From the NCBI RefSeq assembly GCF_021117275.1, contig NZ_CP088245.1, positions 3,447,501-3,511,500 on the forward strand: DNA of 64,000 nucleotides, written 5' to 3'. This document shows, piece by piece, positions 43,024 through 53,044 of the stretch. The position numbers were made by a program, and so were the translations under genes. Under the pieces are notes generated by a model. It had not been told where the DNA came from. It was given only the letters and a program-made list of their open reading frames with translations, and searched no databases. Each line of letters starts with the position of its first letter. Positions within the stretch are counted from its first letter, which is position 1. Origin of the DNA: Metabacillus sp. B2-18 (GTDB lineage: Bacteria > Bacillota > Bacilli > Bacillales > Bacillaceae).

Positions 43024-44847
43024 TCAGCTTTCATCCATACGCAATACAGCCATAAAGGCTTCTTGTGGCACTTCAACAGAACCAACTTGCTTCATTCTCT
43101 TTTTACCTTCTTTTTGTTTTTCTAATAACTTACGTTTACGTGAAATGTCACCACCGTAACATTTCGCAAGTACGTTTTTACGCATTGCTTTGATTGTTGA
43201 TCTTGCCACAATCTTTTGGCCAATCGCTGCTTGAATCGGCACTTCGAATTGTTGACGCGGAATAAGTTCTTTCAGTTTTTCAACAATTATTTTTCCACGC
43301 TCATACGATGAGTCACGGTGAACAATAAATGACAATGCATCAATCTTCTCAGCATTTAATAAAATGTCCATTTTAACTAGAGTTGATGTTTTGTAACCAA
43401 TTAATTCATAGTCAAAGGAAGCATAACCTTTTGTATTCGATTTTAATTGATCAAAGAAATCATAAACAATTTCAGATAATGGGATTTCGTAATTAATGTT
43501 CACGCGATTTTCATCAAGATATTGCATATCTATGAAATTTCCACGTTTCTTCTGACAAAGCTCCATTACTGCACCGACATAATCATTCGGAACCATTATT
43601 GCCGCTTTAACATAAGGCTCTTCAATGCGGTCAATCTTTTGCGGGTCAGGCATATTAGATGGATTATCGACTCTTAGTGTTTCACCATCTGTTAAATGAA
43701 CATCATAGATAACACTTGGAGCTGTAGTAATTAAATCAATTTTAAATTCACGTTCAATACGTTCTTGGATGATTTCCATATGAAGTAGTCCTAAAAATCC
43801 ACAACGGAACCCAAATCCTAGAGCTTGTGACGTTTCTGGCTCAAATTGAAGAGACGAGTCATTTAGCTCAAGCTTTTCTAATGCTTCACGTAAATCATTA
43901 TATTTAGCGGTATCAATTGGGTATAGTCCACAGAACACCATCGGATTTAACTTACGATAACCTGGCAGCGCCTCAGTTGCCCCGTTTTTTGCATTGGTAA
44001 TTGTATCACCAACACGAGTGTCTCCAACGTTTTTAATAGCAGCTGTTAAAAATCCAACATCTCCTACATTTAATTCTTTTAACTGAACGGGTTTTGGATT
44101 GAATACCCCTACCTCAGTTACTTCAAATTCTTTACCGGTTGCCATCATTTTAATTTTTTGTCCTACTTTAACCGTTCCTTCAACTACACGAATGTATGCA
44201 ACAACTCCGCGGTAAGCGTCATATAAGGAGTCAAAGATAAGAGCTTTTAACGGTCCTTCAGGATCACCTTGTGGTGCAGGTACTTTTTCTACAACCTGCT
44301 CTAGTATTTCTTCAATCCCAATTCCAGCTTTAGCAGATGCCAAAACTGCCTCAGATGCATCAAGTCCGATTACATCTTCAACCTCTTGACGAACACGTTC
44401 TGGGTCAGCACTTGGTAAGTCAATTTTGTTAATTACAGGCAAGATTTCCAAATCGTTATCAAGCGCTAAATATACATTTGCAAGCGTTTGAGCTTCTATT
44501 CCCTGAGCTGCATCAACCACAAGAATTGCTCCTTCACATGCTGCAAGACTTCGTGAAACCTCATACGTAAAGTCGACATGTCCTGGAGTATCGATTAAAT
44601 GGAAAGTATATTCCTCTCCATCTTTCGCTTTATATTTTAATTGAACGGCATTCAATTTAATCGTGATCCCACGTTCTCGTTCAAGATCCATTGAATCTAA
44701 CAGCTGATTCTTCATTTCACGCTGAGTTAAAGCTGATGTTTTTTCTAAAATACGATCTGCTAGAGTCGATTTACCGTGATCAATATGAGCAATAATCGAA
44801 AAGTTCCGGATTCTCGACTGCCTTTTTAATTTTTCTTCTCTATTCAT
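43024..44847 (-). CDS. lepA: LepA (EF-4), translational GTPase
   Basis: A 607-residue ribosomal GTPase with G1 [16 protein letters not shown]2-region [10 protein letters not shown]3 DTPGHVDF and G4 [10 protein letters not shown]. It has EF-G-like domains and the LepA-specific C-terminal domain with [24 protein letters not shown] sequence. It acts in initiation and ribosome biogenesis or recovery from stalling. Confidence 0.97.
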   Translation of the reverse strand: MNREEKLKRQSRIRNFSIIAHIDHGKSTLADRILEKTSALTQREMKNQLLDSMDLERERGITIKLNAVQLKYKAKDGEEYTFHLIDTPGHVDFTYEVSRSLAACEGAILVVDAAQGIEAQTLANVYLALDNDLEILPVINKIDLPSADPERVRQEVEDVIGLDASEAVLASAKAGIGIEEILEQVVEKVPAPQGDPEGPLKALIFDSLYDAYRGVVAYIRVVEGTVKVGQKIKMMATGKEFEVTEVGVFNPKPVQLKELNVGDVGFLTAAIKNVGDTRVGDTITNAKNGATEALPGYRKLNPMVFCGLYPIDTAKYNDLREALEKLELNDSSLQFEPETSQALGFGFRCGFLGLLHMEIIQERIEREFKIDLITTAPSVIYDVHLTDGETLRVDNPSNMPDPQKIDRIEEPYVKAAIMVPNDYVGAVMELCQKKRGNFIDMQYLDENRVNINYEIPLSEIVYDFFDQLKSNTKGYASFDYELIGYKTSTLVKMDILLNAEKIDALSFIVHRDSSYERGKIIVEKLKELIPRQQFEVPIQAAIGQKIVARSTIKAMRKNVLAKCYGGDISRKRKLLEKQKEGKKRMKQVGSVEVPQEAFMAVLRMDES

Positions 44848-44953
44848 AATATGTTTTCACTCCTACATAGCTTACAAATACACTATTTCTCATTATATCA
44901 ATTGACAAATCAAGATTCAATGGATAAAAACGGAGGATGACCGTTGTTGTAGT

Positions 44954-45012
44954 AAAAAAGCCGACAGTTACTAATTGCCATTAGTTGATCATGGCGATTG
45001 TTTGTCGGCTTT
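44954..45012 (-). terminator. Terminator after yqxA
   Basis: Arms AAGCCGACA / TGTCGGCTT enclose an inner GCCAT / ATGGC stem; six T follow on the minus strand. It separates the gpr-spoIIP-yqxA group from lepA. Confidence 0.8.
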
Positions 45013-45016
45013 CTTT

Positions 45017-45364
45017 TTATTCTAGTAAACCATTTAACCAGTTAGTTACCATATCCAATATTGTCGATACTCCATTACTAACTATGCCTGCAAGCTGTTT
45101 ACCGATTTGAGAGAAGAAGTTAAAGGCTTCAATTTGTTCAAGCTGCTCTTGTTTTTTTTCAAGATCCTGACTGGTTACTTCGTTTCCAAGAATAGACGCG
45201 GCGACATCACCTGAATCATTTTGAACTTGAAATGCACCTTGTAAATCAGGATCATTGTATCCTTTCATTTTGATCATGCCTTGGTTTGCTTGCTGCATGC
45301 CAATTAACACGCCAAATAAAAGCACAGAACATAAAACAAAGCATTTAAACATGAATTTAATCAT
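45017..45364 (-). CDS. yqxA: YqxA-like DUF3679 protein
   Basis: A 115-residue protein with an N-terminal membrane helix (about 7-23, FVLCSVLLFGVLIGM). It has the YqxA-type segment QQANQGMIKMKGYNDPD, then an acidic helical region and a second amphipathic C-terminal segment. Function unknown; it follows spoIIP and gpr in spore-formers. The start is chosen after GAGGGAAG; a longer frame lacks a site. Confidence 0.82.
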   Translation of the reverse strand: MIKFMFKCFVLCSVLLFGVLIGMQQANQGMIKMKGYNDPDLQGAFQVQNDSGDVAASILGNEVTSQDLEKKQEQLEQIEAFNFFSQIGKQLAGIVSNGVSTILDMVTNWLNGLLE

Positions 45365-45386
45365 CTTACTTCCCTCACAATGTGTT

Positions 45387-46586
45387 TTACTTTTTTTCAG
45401 CTGATGAATCACCGTTTACTTTTTCTGCTTGCCAATAGTACTCGCTAAATACATCAGCTACAGCTGAAACTGTGTTTTTAAGTTCTTCTAGATTATTGTC
45501 AACCCCGCCAAATTCTAAGAGCATAGCGTTTTGAGATAAATCCTGGTTATAAACTCCGTTATAGCCTTTTCCTCCCTGCTCGAAAATCCCACGACTTAAG
45601 CCAGGGTATTTCTTTTCCAATAAATCATGAAGGTCTTTAGCTAACTTTTCATTTTTGTCAGCAGTTGGATTATCTCCACCAATTACAAATGCTAGTTTGG
45701 CATATGATATATCCCCAATTTTTATGGTGGTGACACCTTTTCTTTGTGAATCTCGATGAATATCGATCATATAATTCAAGTTACGATTACTAGCCATTGC
45801 ACTTTCAACGATTGGCCTTGAGGCTGTATATGACTTTGCATAATTCCAACCTTTTTGCTTTAAATTGGCTTGTACATCTGTTTTTTCTACTTGTGATCCT
45901 ATCCCCTCATCTGAGAGAGCTTTTCCTAATAACTCACTCACAATTGTGACGTTTGCTTTTGAGTGAATAGCACGATTAGGATCACTTTCTCCTTCTAATA
46001 ACGGAAGATATGATTCAGTGTTATGAGTGTTATATATATAAACGACCTTTTTATCTCCTGTTGTAAGAGAAGGAGGAGCTTTTGGCTCTTCGTCTCCAGA
46101 ATTTACAGCATCATTTTTTGTAATAGAAGCTTCTCGTTCTTGTTCCAACACCTCAGTAGGTGGTGGAGATTCATACGGCATATTTGTATAGTTTGTCCCA
46201 TCCCCAGCTACAACAATTTCACTATCAAATAGGGAGAATCCCGGTAATTCCCGTCCTAGCAAACTGCGGGGGTCATCAGGGTTAATACTCGTAGCGACTT
46301 TAAACATAATAGAAGATAACTTAATTGGTTCAGCATGTTCTGGTAATGCCGATATAAAAAAGCGGTTTTCAGCACCTAATAACTGAAGAAAAGCCTCACT
46401 ATCAATATTTCGTGTTAAATCATTAATTGATGAGGAGGTTAAACGATATTCAGGTTTTAATGACGTCAAAATACCTGAAAGTAAAAAGGTCATTAACAAA
46501 ACAATGAAGCTAACAACGATTCCTTTTTTAATGCTTGTCCCATTTAAGGTTACAACCATATTGTGTCTTGTACTAGATCGCTTCAT
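45387..46586 (-). CDS. spoIIP: SpoIIP, sporulation peptidoglycan amidase/endopeptidase
   Basis: A 399-residue membrane-anchored hydrolase that with SpoIID and SpoIIM degrades septal peptidoglycan and drives engulfment. One membrane helix (about 23-40) is followed by a catalytic amidase domain with YIYNTHNTESYLP and MIDIHRDSQ zinc-ligand regions. The start at MKRSSTRHN lies 11 bases after GGAGG. An ATG four bases before it opens a two-codon ORF whose TGA overlaps this start. Confidence 0.93.
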   Translation of the reverse strand: MKRSSTRHNMVVTLNGTSIKKGIVVSFIVLLMTFLLSGILTSLKPEYRLTSSSINDLTRNIDSEAFLQLLGAENRFFISALPEHAEPIKLSSIMFKVATSINPDDPRSLLGRELPGFSLFDSEIVVAGDGTNYTNMPYESPPPTEVLEQEREASITKNDAVNSGDEEPKAPPSLTTGDKKVVYIYNTHNTESYLPLLEGESDPNRAIHSKANVTIVSELLGKALSDEGIGSQVEKTDVQANLKQKGWNYAKSYTASRPIVESAMASNRNLNYMIDIHRDSQRKGVTTIKIGDISYAKLAFVIGGDNPTADKNEKLAKDLHDLLEKKYPGLSRGIFEQGGKGYNGVYNQDLSQNAMLLEFGGVDNNLEELKNTVSAVADVFSEYYWQAEKVNGDSSAEKK

Positions 46587-46619
46587 TTCATAAAAAACCT
46601 CCTTATGCTTATCTACTAA

Positions 46620-46648
46620 AATGTATGACAAAGCATAAGAAAGTAGAA
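46620..46648 (-). promoter_or_regulatory. Candidate SigE promoter upstream of spoIIP
   Basis: CATACATT (46627-46620) matches the SigE -10 consensus CATACAnT. The -35 region is weak. Mother-cell transcription of spoIIP fits the family. Confidence 0.4.
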
Positions 46649-46694
46649 CAATCTGTTTTACTTATGATTAAACCAAACAACAATTCTATTTTTA

Positions 46695-47804
46695 CTAGTG
46701 CGTATAAGCACCTGAATTATCTTGATCAACCTGCTGATGAAGTGCAGAATTCAACCCACTAGCAATAACATTCGCCATATCATCAATGAACATATCAACT
46801 TCCTTCGGCGTGACCATTAAATTATGCCCAAGCGGTGATAAAACTTCATGTATAAGCTTCCTTTTTTCGTCTTCTTCAAGACCTCCGACTATTCCTAAAA
46901 ATTGTTGACGGTGCTCATCACTTGGTAAATCTTCATCTGTTAGTACTCGACGTTCTCCAAAGTTCATTCCTGCTGGTGTTAACGACCTAGACGGTTTATT
47001 TCCTTCATTTAACTCTCTACCAAAATGCTTTAAAATATAGTCAATCGTATCACTTGTAATTGAAACAGCATCAACTACTGTTGGAATACCGATCGCAATA
47101 ACAGGAATACCAAATGTTTCTTTACTTAGTGCTTTTCGTTTATTTCCAACTCCAGAACCAGGGTGGATGCCTGTATCTGAAATTTGAATCGTTGTATTTA
47201 CTCGTTCAATTGATCTAGCCGCTAAGGCATCAATCGCAATGACAAAATCAGGTTTTGATTGCTCAATGACTCCTGAGATAATATCACTCGTTTCAATACC
47301 CGTTAATCCCATCACACCGGGTGCTAATGCACTTACAGGACGGAAGCCTTCTTCTACATTTTCCGGCTGTAATTTGAATAAATGTCTTGTGATTAATAGA
47401 TTTTCAACTGCTAATGGACCAAGTGCATCAGGTGTGACATTCCAATTTCCTAATCCAACAACTAAACAGCTAGCATCCTTTGGGATATTAATATCTGTTA
47501 GAAATTGACTAAATAAATTTGCAAAAACATCTATAACTTTTTCTTGTAGTTCAGTATCCTTCTGTCTAATTCCCTGTACTTCCAAAGTTAAATATTTACC
47601 AGCCTTTTTCCCAACAATTTTTGACCCTTCCTCATCTATATCCAATGAAGAAATACTAACTCCTTCTTCGTCCCATTCCTTTATAACAACACCAGATATA
47701 TCTGATGAATTTTCTACTTCGTTTTGCTCAAGATACATCGCCCTTGCTTCTACAGCTAAATCTGTTCGAACAGAATAATTACTTAAATCTAATGATTTAC
47801 CCAT
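46695..47804 (-). CDS. gpr: GPR, germination protease
   Basis: A 369-residue endopeptidase that degrades the DNA-protecting SASP during germination. It is made as an inactive zymogen; the N-terminal [12 protein letters not shown] region contains the autoprocessing site. The family block [20 protein letters not shown] is near 110, and [21 protein letters not shown] near 180. The start is chosen at MGKSLDLS after GGGAGG. It is followed by spoIIP, as in other Bacilli. Confidence 0.95.
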   Translation of the reverse strand: MGKSLDLSNYSVRTDLAVEARAMYLEQNEVENSSDISGVVIKEWDEEGVSISSLDIDEEGSKIVGKKAGKYLTLEVQGIRQKDTELQEKVIDVFANLFSQFLTDINIPKDASCLVVGLGNWNVTPDALGPLAVENLLITRHLFKLQPENVEEGFRPVSALAPGVMGLTGIETSDIISGVIEQSKPDFVIAIDALAARSIERVNTTIQISDTGIHPGSGVGNKRKALSKETFGIPVIAIGIPTVVDAVSITSDTIDYILKHFGRELNEGNKPSRSLTPAGMNFGERRVLTDEDLPSDEHRQQFLGIVGGLEEDEKRKLIHEVLSPLGHNLMVTPKEVDMFIDDMANVIASGLNSALHQQVDQDNSGAYTH

Positions 47805-47938
47805 AACTTTACCTCCCAAATTCATTCCTACTGCTTATCTTTTCCATTATTTTGGTGAAACATTCTTTTGTAATCGAGATCGTTTCATCGAAAGATAAAA
47901 AATTACATGCTTTCAATGTATTTTCCTTTACATTAGTA

Positions 47939-47967
47939 TTGCAATATGAGTAGCTGTTTGATAGAAT
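47939..47967 (+). promoter_or_regulatory. SigA promoter of rpsT
   Basis: TTGCAA (47939-47944), a 17-base spacer and TAGAAT (47962-47967), 70 bases upstream of the rpsT start. Confidence 0.65.
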
Positions 47968-48037
47968 ATCTTTTGTTCATGTAAAGGAAATGATCGAGCT
48001 AAATAGATCTCGATGAACTTCTTAGGAGGTGAAAGAT

Positions 48038-48304
48038 ATGCCAAATATTAAATCTGCAATCAAGCGTGTTAAAACTAGCAATGAGCGTAATGCACATAAC
48101 TCTGCTATTAAATCTACAATGCGTACTGCAATTAAAAAAGTAGATGCTTTAGTTTTAAATAACGATGCTGATAACGCAAAAGCTGCACTTGTTGAAGCTA
48201 ACAAGCAAATCGATAAAGCTGCACAAAGTGGTTTAGTTCATAAAAACACTGCTGCTCGCTACAAATCTCGTTTAGCGAAAGCTGTTAACGGATTAACTGC
48301 ATAA
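48038..48304 (+). CDS. rpsT: Ribosomal protein bS20
   Basis: An 88-residue basic helical 30S protein beginning [18 protein letters not shown], full length for the family. The ATG follows GGAGGTG at 7 bases; an upstream GTG would overlap that site. It is divergent from gpr and convergent with holA. Confidence 0.97.
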   Translation: MPNIKSAIKRVKTSNERNAHNSAIKSTMRTAIKKVDALVLNNDADNAKAALVEANKQIDKAAQSGLVHKNTAARYKSRLAKAVNGLTA

Positions 48305-48310
48305 TAAGAA

Positions 48311-48352
48311 GAACGGTTGTCAATTTGCTTCAAGCAAATCTAGACAACCCTT
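48311..48352 (+). terminator. First terminator of rpsT
   Basis: Stem GGTTGTC / GACAACC with an inner ATTTGCTT / AAGCAAAT stem and a short T tail. Confidence 0.6.
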
Positions 48353-48362
48353 TCTTATACGA

Positions 48363-48393
48363 AAAAACGATCCCACAAAGGATCGTTTTTTGT
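48363..48393. terminator. Bidirectional terminator between rpsT and holA
   Basis: Stem AAAAAACGATCC / GGATCGTTTTTT with a 6-base loop; it works in both directions. Confidence 0.85.
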
Positions 48394-49416
48394 TTAATCA
48401 TTTTTAAATAATTTTAACAAAAACAACTCTAGTAAAAGTTGTTTATCTTTTTTCCCTGTTTTCATTTCATAATCAGCCTCTGCAAGCTCCATTAAAATAT
48501 GTGCCAATTCCTCTGTCTGAAATAGTCGAGCCTGTTGTAATGCAAGTTTTACTCTAAATGGATGAACTTTAACTGTCGAAGCGATCTGCTGTTGACCATA
48601 ACCAACAGTTGACAGCTCTTTCACTTGAAGAATTAAGCGAAATTGTGTAACAAGTAAAGAAAGAATTTTAATAGGTTCTTCATTATTTTTTAATAAATCA
48701 TAAAATATTTGTAAGGCCTCTTTGCTTCTTCGGTAAATAACATGCTCAATTAAATCAAAAATGTTTTGCTCTAAGGTGCGTGCCACTAATAAATTTACTG
48801 TTCCAACTGAAATGAGTCCACCTTCACCAACATAAGTGCTAAGCTTCTGTAGCTCTTGATGAATAGCCATTAGATCACCAGCAGTTAACACAAGCAATTG
48901 TTCCACTGCATCTTTGTCTAACTCTACTCTTTGTTCTTGTGCCACGTTCAGCATCCACTTTATTGCTTCATCATCAGACAGTGATTTCATTTCGATTACA
49001 GCAGATTGCTTTTTCAGCAATTTTGTAATTTTTTTTCGCTCATCTAATTTTTCATATGGTGCAACAAACACAACGATCGTATAAGGAGCAGGAGAGTTTA
49101 TGTATTGTTCAAGCTTTTCAACACGGTGTTCAAGCTTTTCTTTTTTCTTTTCACTTGTTAAAAAGACTGGATTTTTTATAATTACAACCCGCTTTTCTCC
49201 CATAAATGGTAACGTTTCAGCATCCTCAATTGCCGTTTCCACTGGTGTTTCTTCCATATCATATACAGATAAATTAAAATCCTTCTCCTCCTCCAAAAGA
49301 GAAGCTTGTACGATATGACGGAGTGTTTCCTGCATCAAAAATGACTCTTCTCCAACTAATAGATAAACTGGTTGTATATTTTTTTTCTGAATATCTTTCC
49401 ATACATTAAAAATCAT
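48394..49416 (-). CDS. holA: HolA, DNA polymerase III delta subunit
   Basis: A 340-residue clamp-loader subunit that opens the DnaN clamp. It has an AAA+-like fold without a functional Walker A, the family segments YLLVGEESFLMQE and FPFMGEKRVVIIKNP-like block, and C-terminal VKVHPFRVKLALQQARLF and MKTGKKDKQLLLELF. The start is chosen at MIFNVWK, seven bases after GGAG. It matches YqeN. Confidence 0.93.
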   Translation of the reverse strand: MIFNVWKDIQKKNIQPVYLLVGEESFLMQETLRHIVQASLLEEEKDFNLSVYDMEETPVETAIEDAETLPFMGEKRVVIIKNPVFLTSEKKKEKLEHRVEKLEQYINSPAPYTIVVFVAPYEKLDERKKITKLLKKQSAVIEMKSLSDDEAIKWMLNVAQEQRVELDKDAVEQLLVLTAGDLMAIHQELQKLSTYVGEGGLISVGTVNLLVARTLEQNIFDLIEHVIYRRSKEALQIFYDLLKNNEEPIKILSLLVTQFRLILQVKELSTVGYGQQQIASTVKVHPFRVKLALQQARLFQTEELAHILMELAEADYEMKTGKKDKQLLLELFLLKLFKND

Positions 49417-49437
49417 GTTCATTCTCCAATCGTTCAT

Positions 49438-49800
49438 TTCACTTTATTTATCGTAAAGTGAAAAAACAGCTTTGGCAAGTAATAAAGAAAAACCGAATTC
49501 AAAATCAAAGTTATCTTTTATTTATAAAAAATGAATAAGGGAACTAAAAACACTTTAGTTCCCTTTTAAATATGAACGCTTCGATTCAGGGCCTAGGTAC
49601 CTAAATTCGAAACGATGCTCCAATGTAAGTGTTATTTATTGTGACCAATATAAAATGAACTATTATTGATTGTTTATAACATTAATGGAAATTGCCGCCT
49701 TTCGTAAACTGCTCAGCATATCAGGGCTAATTAATAGGAAGATGATGTAGATTTTTTTATAGTAATCGCTTATACTAAAATTGATATAGGAGGGGTAACA
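49438..49800. other. Intergenic region between holA and yqzM with two hairpins
   Basis: No ORF. Reading toward holA, a hairpin at 49572-49609 (arms around GTTTCGAA / TTCGAAGC-like with an inner AGGTACCT palindrome) is followed by a perfect stem GGGAACTAAA / TTTAGTTCCC at 49537-49568. The second stem looks like an attenuator or the end of a small RNA, but its T tract is imperfect in both directions. Confidence 0.5.
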
Positions 49801-49935
49801 GTGAACGAATTTGAAAAGAACGTCCAAAGTAAACGTAATGATGCTATTGATTCAGGTGTGGGATTCGTTGTTTCATTTGGATTTTTCGCGACAATTTTCA
49901 TCATTGCGACTGTTGTTAAATTAATCTCTGCTTAA
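49801..49935 (+). CDS. yqzM: YqzM, small membrane protein
   Basis: A 44-residue protein beginning MNEFEKNVQSKRNDAIDSG, with one membrane helix (about 20-42). It closely matches B. subtilis YqzM and sits in the same position between comEC and holA. GTG start seven bases after AGGAGGGG-type site. Function unknown. Confidence 0.93.
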   Translation: MNEFEKNVQSKRNDAIDSGVGFVVSFGFFATIFIIATVVKLISA

Positions 49936-49955
49936 GCGATGACACACGATTACAT

Positions 49956-49983
49956 AGAGACTGCTGCTGCAGTCTCTTTTTCG
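49956..49983 (+). terminator. Terminator of yqzM
   Basis: Perfect stem AGAGACTGC / GCAGTCTCT with loop TGCT and five T. Confidence 0.85.
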
Positions 49984-49987
49984 TTTA

Positions 49988-52252
49988 TCACTTTACTTCA
50001 TCGTATGGCGGATAAGTAAAAAACGTTCCTGCATTTCCATTAAATTCATATAAAATTCCACCTTGAAGATCTGTTCTAAAAATAGAGATTTTTCTACTCA
50101 TCAATTTCTCCATTACTTCATCATGCGGGTGTTGATATCGGTTTTGATAGCCAGCCGAAATGATCGCAATTGAAGGGTTTAAATGATCTAACAGCTGATC
50201 AGAGGTTGAACCTCTGCTTCCATGATGACCAACTTTTAAAACATCTGCTTTTAAATTCGGATATGTCGATATTATTCTCTCTTCACTTTTCATTTCAGCA
50301 TCCCCTGTAAATAACCATTTTAAGCCACCTATTTCCGCTAATAATACCATGGAATCATCATTTTTACTTTCAGTTAATGCAGAGGGTGACAAAATGTGAA
50401 ACATAAAATCCTTATATAGTAATTGATCTCCAGCTTCAACAACTCTAATATTCATTTTCTTCCTTTTCGCCTTTTCAACAATCTCACTTTCAAGCTCTCC
50501 TCTTATAAATCCTTTAGGTATAACGAGTTCCTCCACATTAACTTCATTTATGAAAATCAAGGCTTCTCCAATATGATCCAAGTCGCCATGCGATAAAAAT
50601 AATCCATTAAGTTTTGTTACCCCTATTGACTTTAAGTAGGGGATTGTTGTATCTTCAGCAATTGAATAAACATTCTTCCTTAACTCCCAGTCTTCAGAAG
50701 GAAAAGTAATTTTACCACCCGTATCAATCAAAAAGTTCCCTTTATTGAATGGAAGTTGAATAAAAATCGAGTCACCTTGTCCAACATTGATCACCATAAC
50801 TCTTCCATGAGGATTTATATATGATAGATGTAAATGTATGAAAAAAAGAAGGAGCAATCCACAAAATGGTTTATACAAAGACTTAAATGTAGGATTCTTT
50901 TCAAAACGAAGGAATAAAACAAGTGTAGCAATACAATAGAAGATAATAAAAAGTAGTGAAGGTTTTCCAGTTGTGAGTGTGGTAAAAGATATATCAGCAG
51001 CATTTAAGACAAGATGATGAGAATAACCTAAAATAATGTGTAATAATGAAACCAATGGCATTCCAAGTGTTGATGAAAATGAAATCACAACAGTTGCTAA
51101 AATCGATAAAGGTAAGATACATATTGAATAAAAAGGGACAAAGACCATATTCAAAGGTAAACTAATGAGTGATACCTCAAAAAAATGAAACAACATTAGG
51201 GGCATTGCACAAAGTTGAGCAACAGTTGATACAATAAACAGCCTTACAAAAGCATTAGAAAACAATGTGATTAATTTTGATGAAAGTAATAATCCAAGGC
51301 TTACAATATATGATAATTGAAAACCAACTTGAAACAAATAGTATGGATTAAGCAAAAGTAAAACTAAACATGTAAAACTGATCACATCTGTTGCAGTAAA
51401 TTTTTTATGAACAAGACTCGTAATGAAATAAAGTATAACCATAAAGGATGCTCGTATAACGGATGGTGAGCCACCAGTTAAAATCATATATATCGGAAGC
51501 AATATAATCAAAATTTTCTTTGAATTTTCATGTGTTACACCAAAATAAATGAAAAGGAAATATACTCCTCCAACTAATAAACCAACATGCAAGCCTGATA
51601 TTGCCAACAAATGGACAATACCTAATTTCTGGTAAGCCACTTCTACTTTTTCATCAAGTAAACGCCTTTCGCCAAAAATGAGGGCTTGCACGATTCCTTC
51701 AGACGAACTCGGAAATTTTTCCTCAATTAGATTTAGTCCTTTTTCTCGATACTTTTGAAGAAGAGACATCACGTTTAAATCGCTTGCGTGACATCTTTGA
51801 ATATCTGTTATCCGAAACTCCCAATGGATATGGTTGTCATGAAGATATTGTTTATAGTCAAATGCGTTAGGCATTGTTGGGGATTTGGGTACTACTAATT
51901 CACCTTTTAAAACACAAATATCACCAGATTGTAATTCCTGTAATGAGTTTTTTTCTTCAAATGACTTGATTGAATAGGAAAAAGTAACTTTCTCCTCTAA
52001 TTCAGTTTGAATTATTCCTTTCATATAATTTCCATCTATTTCTGGGGTAGAGTATACCGTGCCCGTAGTTTGATAATCTCCTTCATTCAGCTTAGTTTGA
52101 TTTTGAAATTCTGTGTAAAAATAGGTGGAGAGATAGACGAAAATAACAATCAAACCAAGAAAACTGAGAAAGGATTTAAACTTTAATTGGAGATAAATAA
52201 GAAAGGCTATTGTAAAGAAGATAGATAACGGGTGGAAATGAAACCGTCCCAT
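49988..52252 (-). CDS. comEC: ComEC/Rec2, competence DNA-uptake channel
   Basis: A 754-residue (from the ATG) polytopic membrane protein that forms the transformation channel. Several N-terminal membrane helices and the ComEC OB-like domain are followed by the competence-domain helices with AISGLHVGLL. A C-terminal metallo-beta-lactamase-like domain has FLSHGDLDHIGE and GHHGS. The ATG at 52252 has no ribosome site; the frame stays open upstream and encodes a hydrophobic segment. GGTGGTG is correctly placed for an ATT codon at 52303, so the true protein may be 17 residues longer. It follows comEA-comEB in the standard comE order. Confidence 0.93.
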   Translation of the reverse strand: MGRFHFHPLSIFFTIAFLIYLQLKFKSFLSFLGLIVIFVYLSTYFYTEFQNQTKLNEGDYQTTGTVYSTPEIDGNYMKGIIQTELEEKVTFSYSIKSFEEKNSLQELQSGDICVLKGELVVPKSPTMPNAFDYKQYLHDNHIHWEFRITDIQRCHASDLNVMSLLQKYREKGLNLIEEKFPSSSEGIVQALIFGERRLLDEKVEVAYQKLGIVHLLAISGLHVGLLVGGVYFLFIYFGVTHENSKKILIILLPIYMILTGGSPSVIRASFMVILYFITSLVHKKFTATDVISFTCLVLLLLNPYYLFQVGFQLSYIVSLGLLLSSKLITLFSNAFVRLFIVSTVAQLCAMPLMLFHFFEVSLISLPLNMVFVPFYSICILPLSILATVVISFSSTLGMPLVSLLHIILGYSHHLVLNAADISFTTLTTGKPSLLFIIFYCIATLVLFLRFEKNPTFKSLYKPFCGLLLLFFIHLHLSYINPHGRVMVINVGQGDSIFIQLPFNKGNFLIDTGGKITFPSEDWELRKNVYSIAEDTTIPYLKSIGVTKLNGLFLSHGDLDHIGEALIFINEVNVEELVIPKGFIRGELESEIVEKAKRKKMNIRVVEAGDQLLYKDFMFHILSPSALTESKNDDSMVLLAEIGGLKWLFTGDAEMKSEERIISTYPNLKADVLKVGHHGSRGSTSDQLLDHLNPSIAIISAGYQNRYQHPHDEVMEKLMSRKISIFRTDLQGGILYEFNGNAGTFFTYPPYDEVK

Positions 52253-52402
52253 TGTTATGGCTAAACAAGCAGCTATTGCGAGGAAAAGAAAATGGCCTTT
52301 AATTAAGCTTCACCACCTTATCATGATGAATTTGTAGTCTTTTCATATAAGATTTAATAGAAAGCAATCGCGACTAAACAATTGCTTTCATTAACTATGT
52401 TG

Positions 52403-52960
52403 TTACGAAAATAAAGATTTAGCTTCCTCTTTTAATCGGTGTAGCTCTTCGCTCTTCTGTGTTTTCTCCAGCTTGTCCAGTAGCTCAAACACAAATGCTT
52501 CTTTTTCCTTATTTTTGTTCTCAATAGATGTGTTTTCTAGATTAACATGCTCTACTTTAACATTTGCTTGTTGAAATAACTCAACTGCATAAGGATGGTT
52601 TTTGTAATCAACCGCATAGTATACAGTTTTAATACCAGCCTGAATAAGTGCTTTACAACATTGAAGACAAGGAAAATGAGTCACATATATCTCAGCACCA
52701 TCTGTTGGTACTCCAAACTTCGCACATTGCAGCAATGCATTCATTTCAGCATGTACAGTTCTAACACAATGATTATCAATAACATAACAGCCCTCGTCTG
52801 AACAATGCACACCACCTGCTATAGAGCCATTATAACCACCCGCTATTATTCTTTTATCTCTAACGATTGTAGCTCCAACAGCTAGCCTCGTACATGTACT
52901 CCTCATAGCTAGCAAATGACTTTGTGACATAAAATATTGATTCCAGGATATTCGACTCAT
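52403..52960 (-). CDS. comEB: ComEB, dCMP deaminase family protein
   Basis: A 185-residue zinc-dependent deoxycytidylate deaminase. Catalytic motifs HAEMNALLQ and PCLQCCKALIQAG are present, and CTRLAVGATIV is near 19. A charged C-terminal extension (about 140-185) follows. The start is chosen behind GTGGGGGAAG. It is the second gene of comE; it is not required for transformation in B. subtilis. Confidence 0.93.
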   Translation of the reverse strand: MSRISWNQYFMSQSHLLAMRSTCTRLAVGATIVRDKRIIAGGYNGSIAGGVHCSDEGCYVIDNHCVRTVHAEMNALLQCAKFGVPTDGAEIYVTHFPCLQCCKALIQAGIKTVYYAVDYKNHPYAVELFQQANVKVEHVNLENTSIENKNKEKEAFVFELLDKLEKTQKSEELHRLKEEAKSLFS

Positions 52961-53044
52961 GCTGCTACTTCCCCCACTCGACATTTTTCTTAAACCTAGT
53001 TTATCGGGAAATGCAAATATTCGCAATTCAAACTTTTGTAAAGT

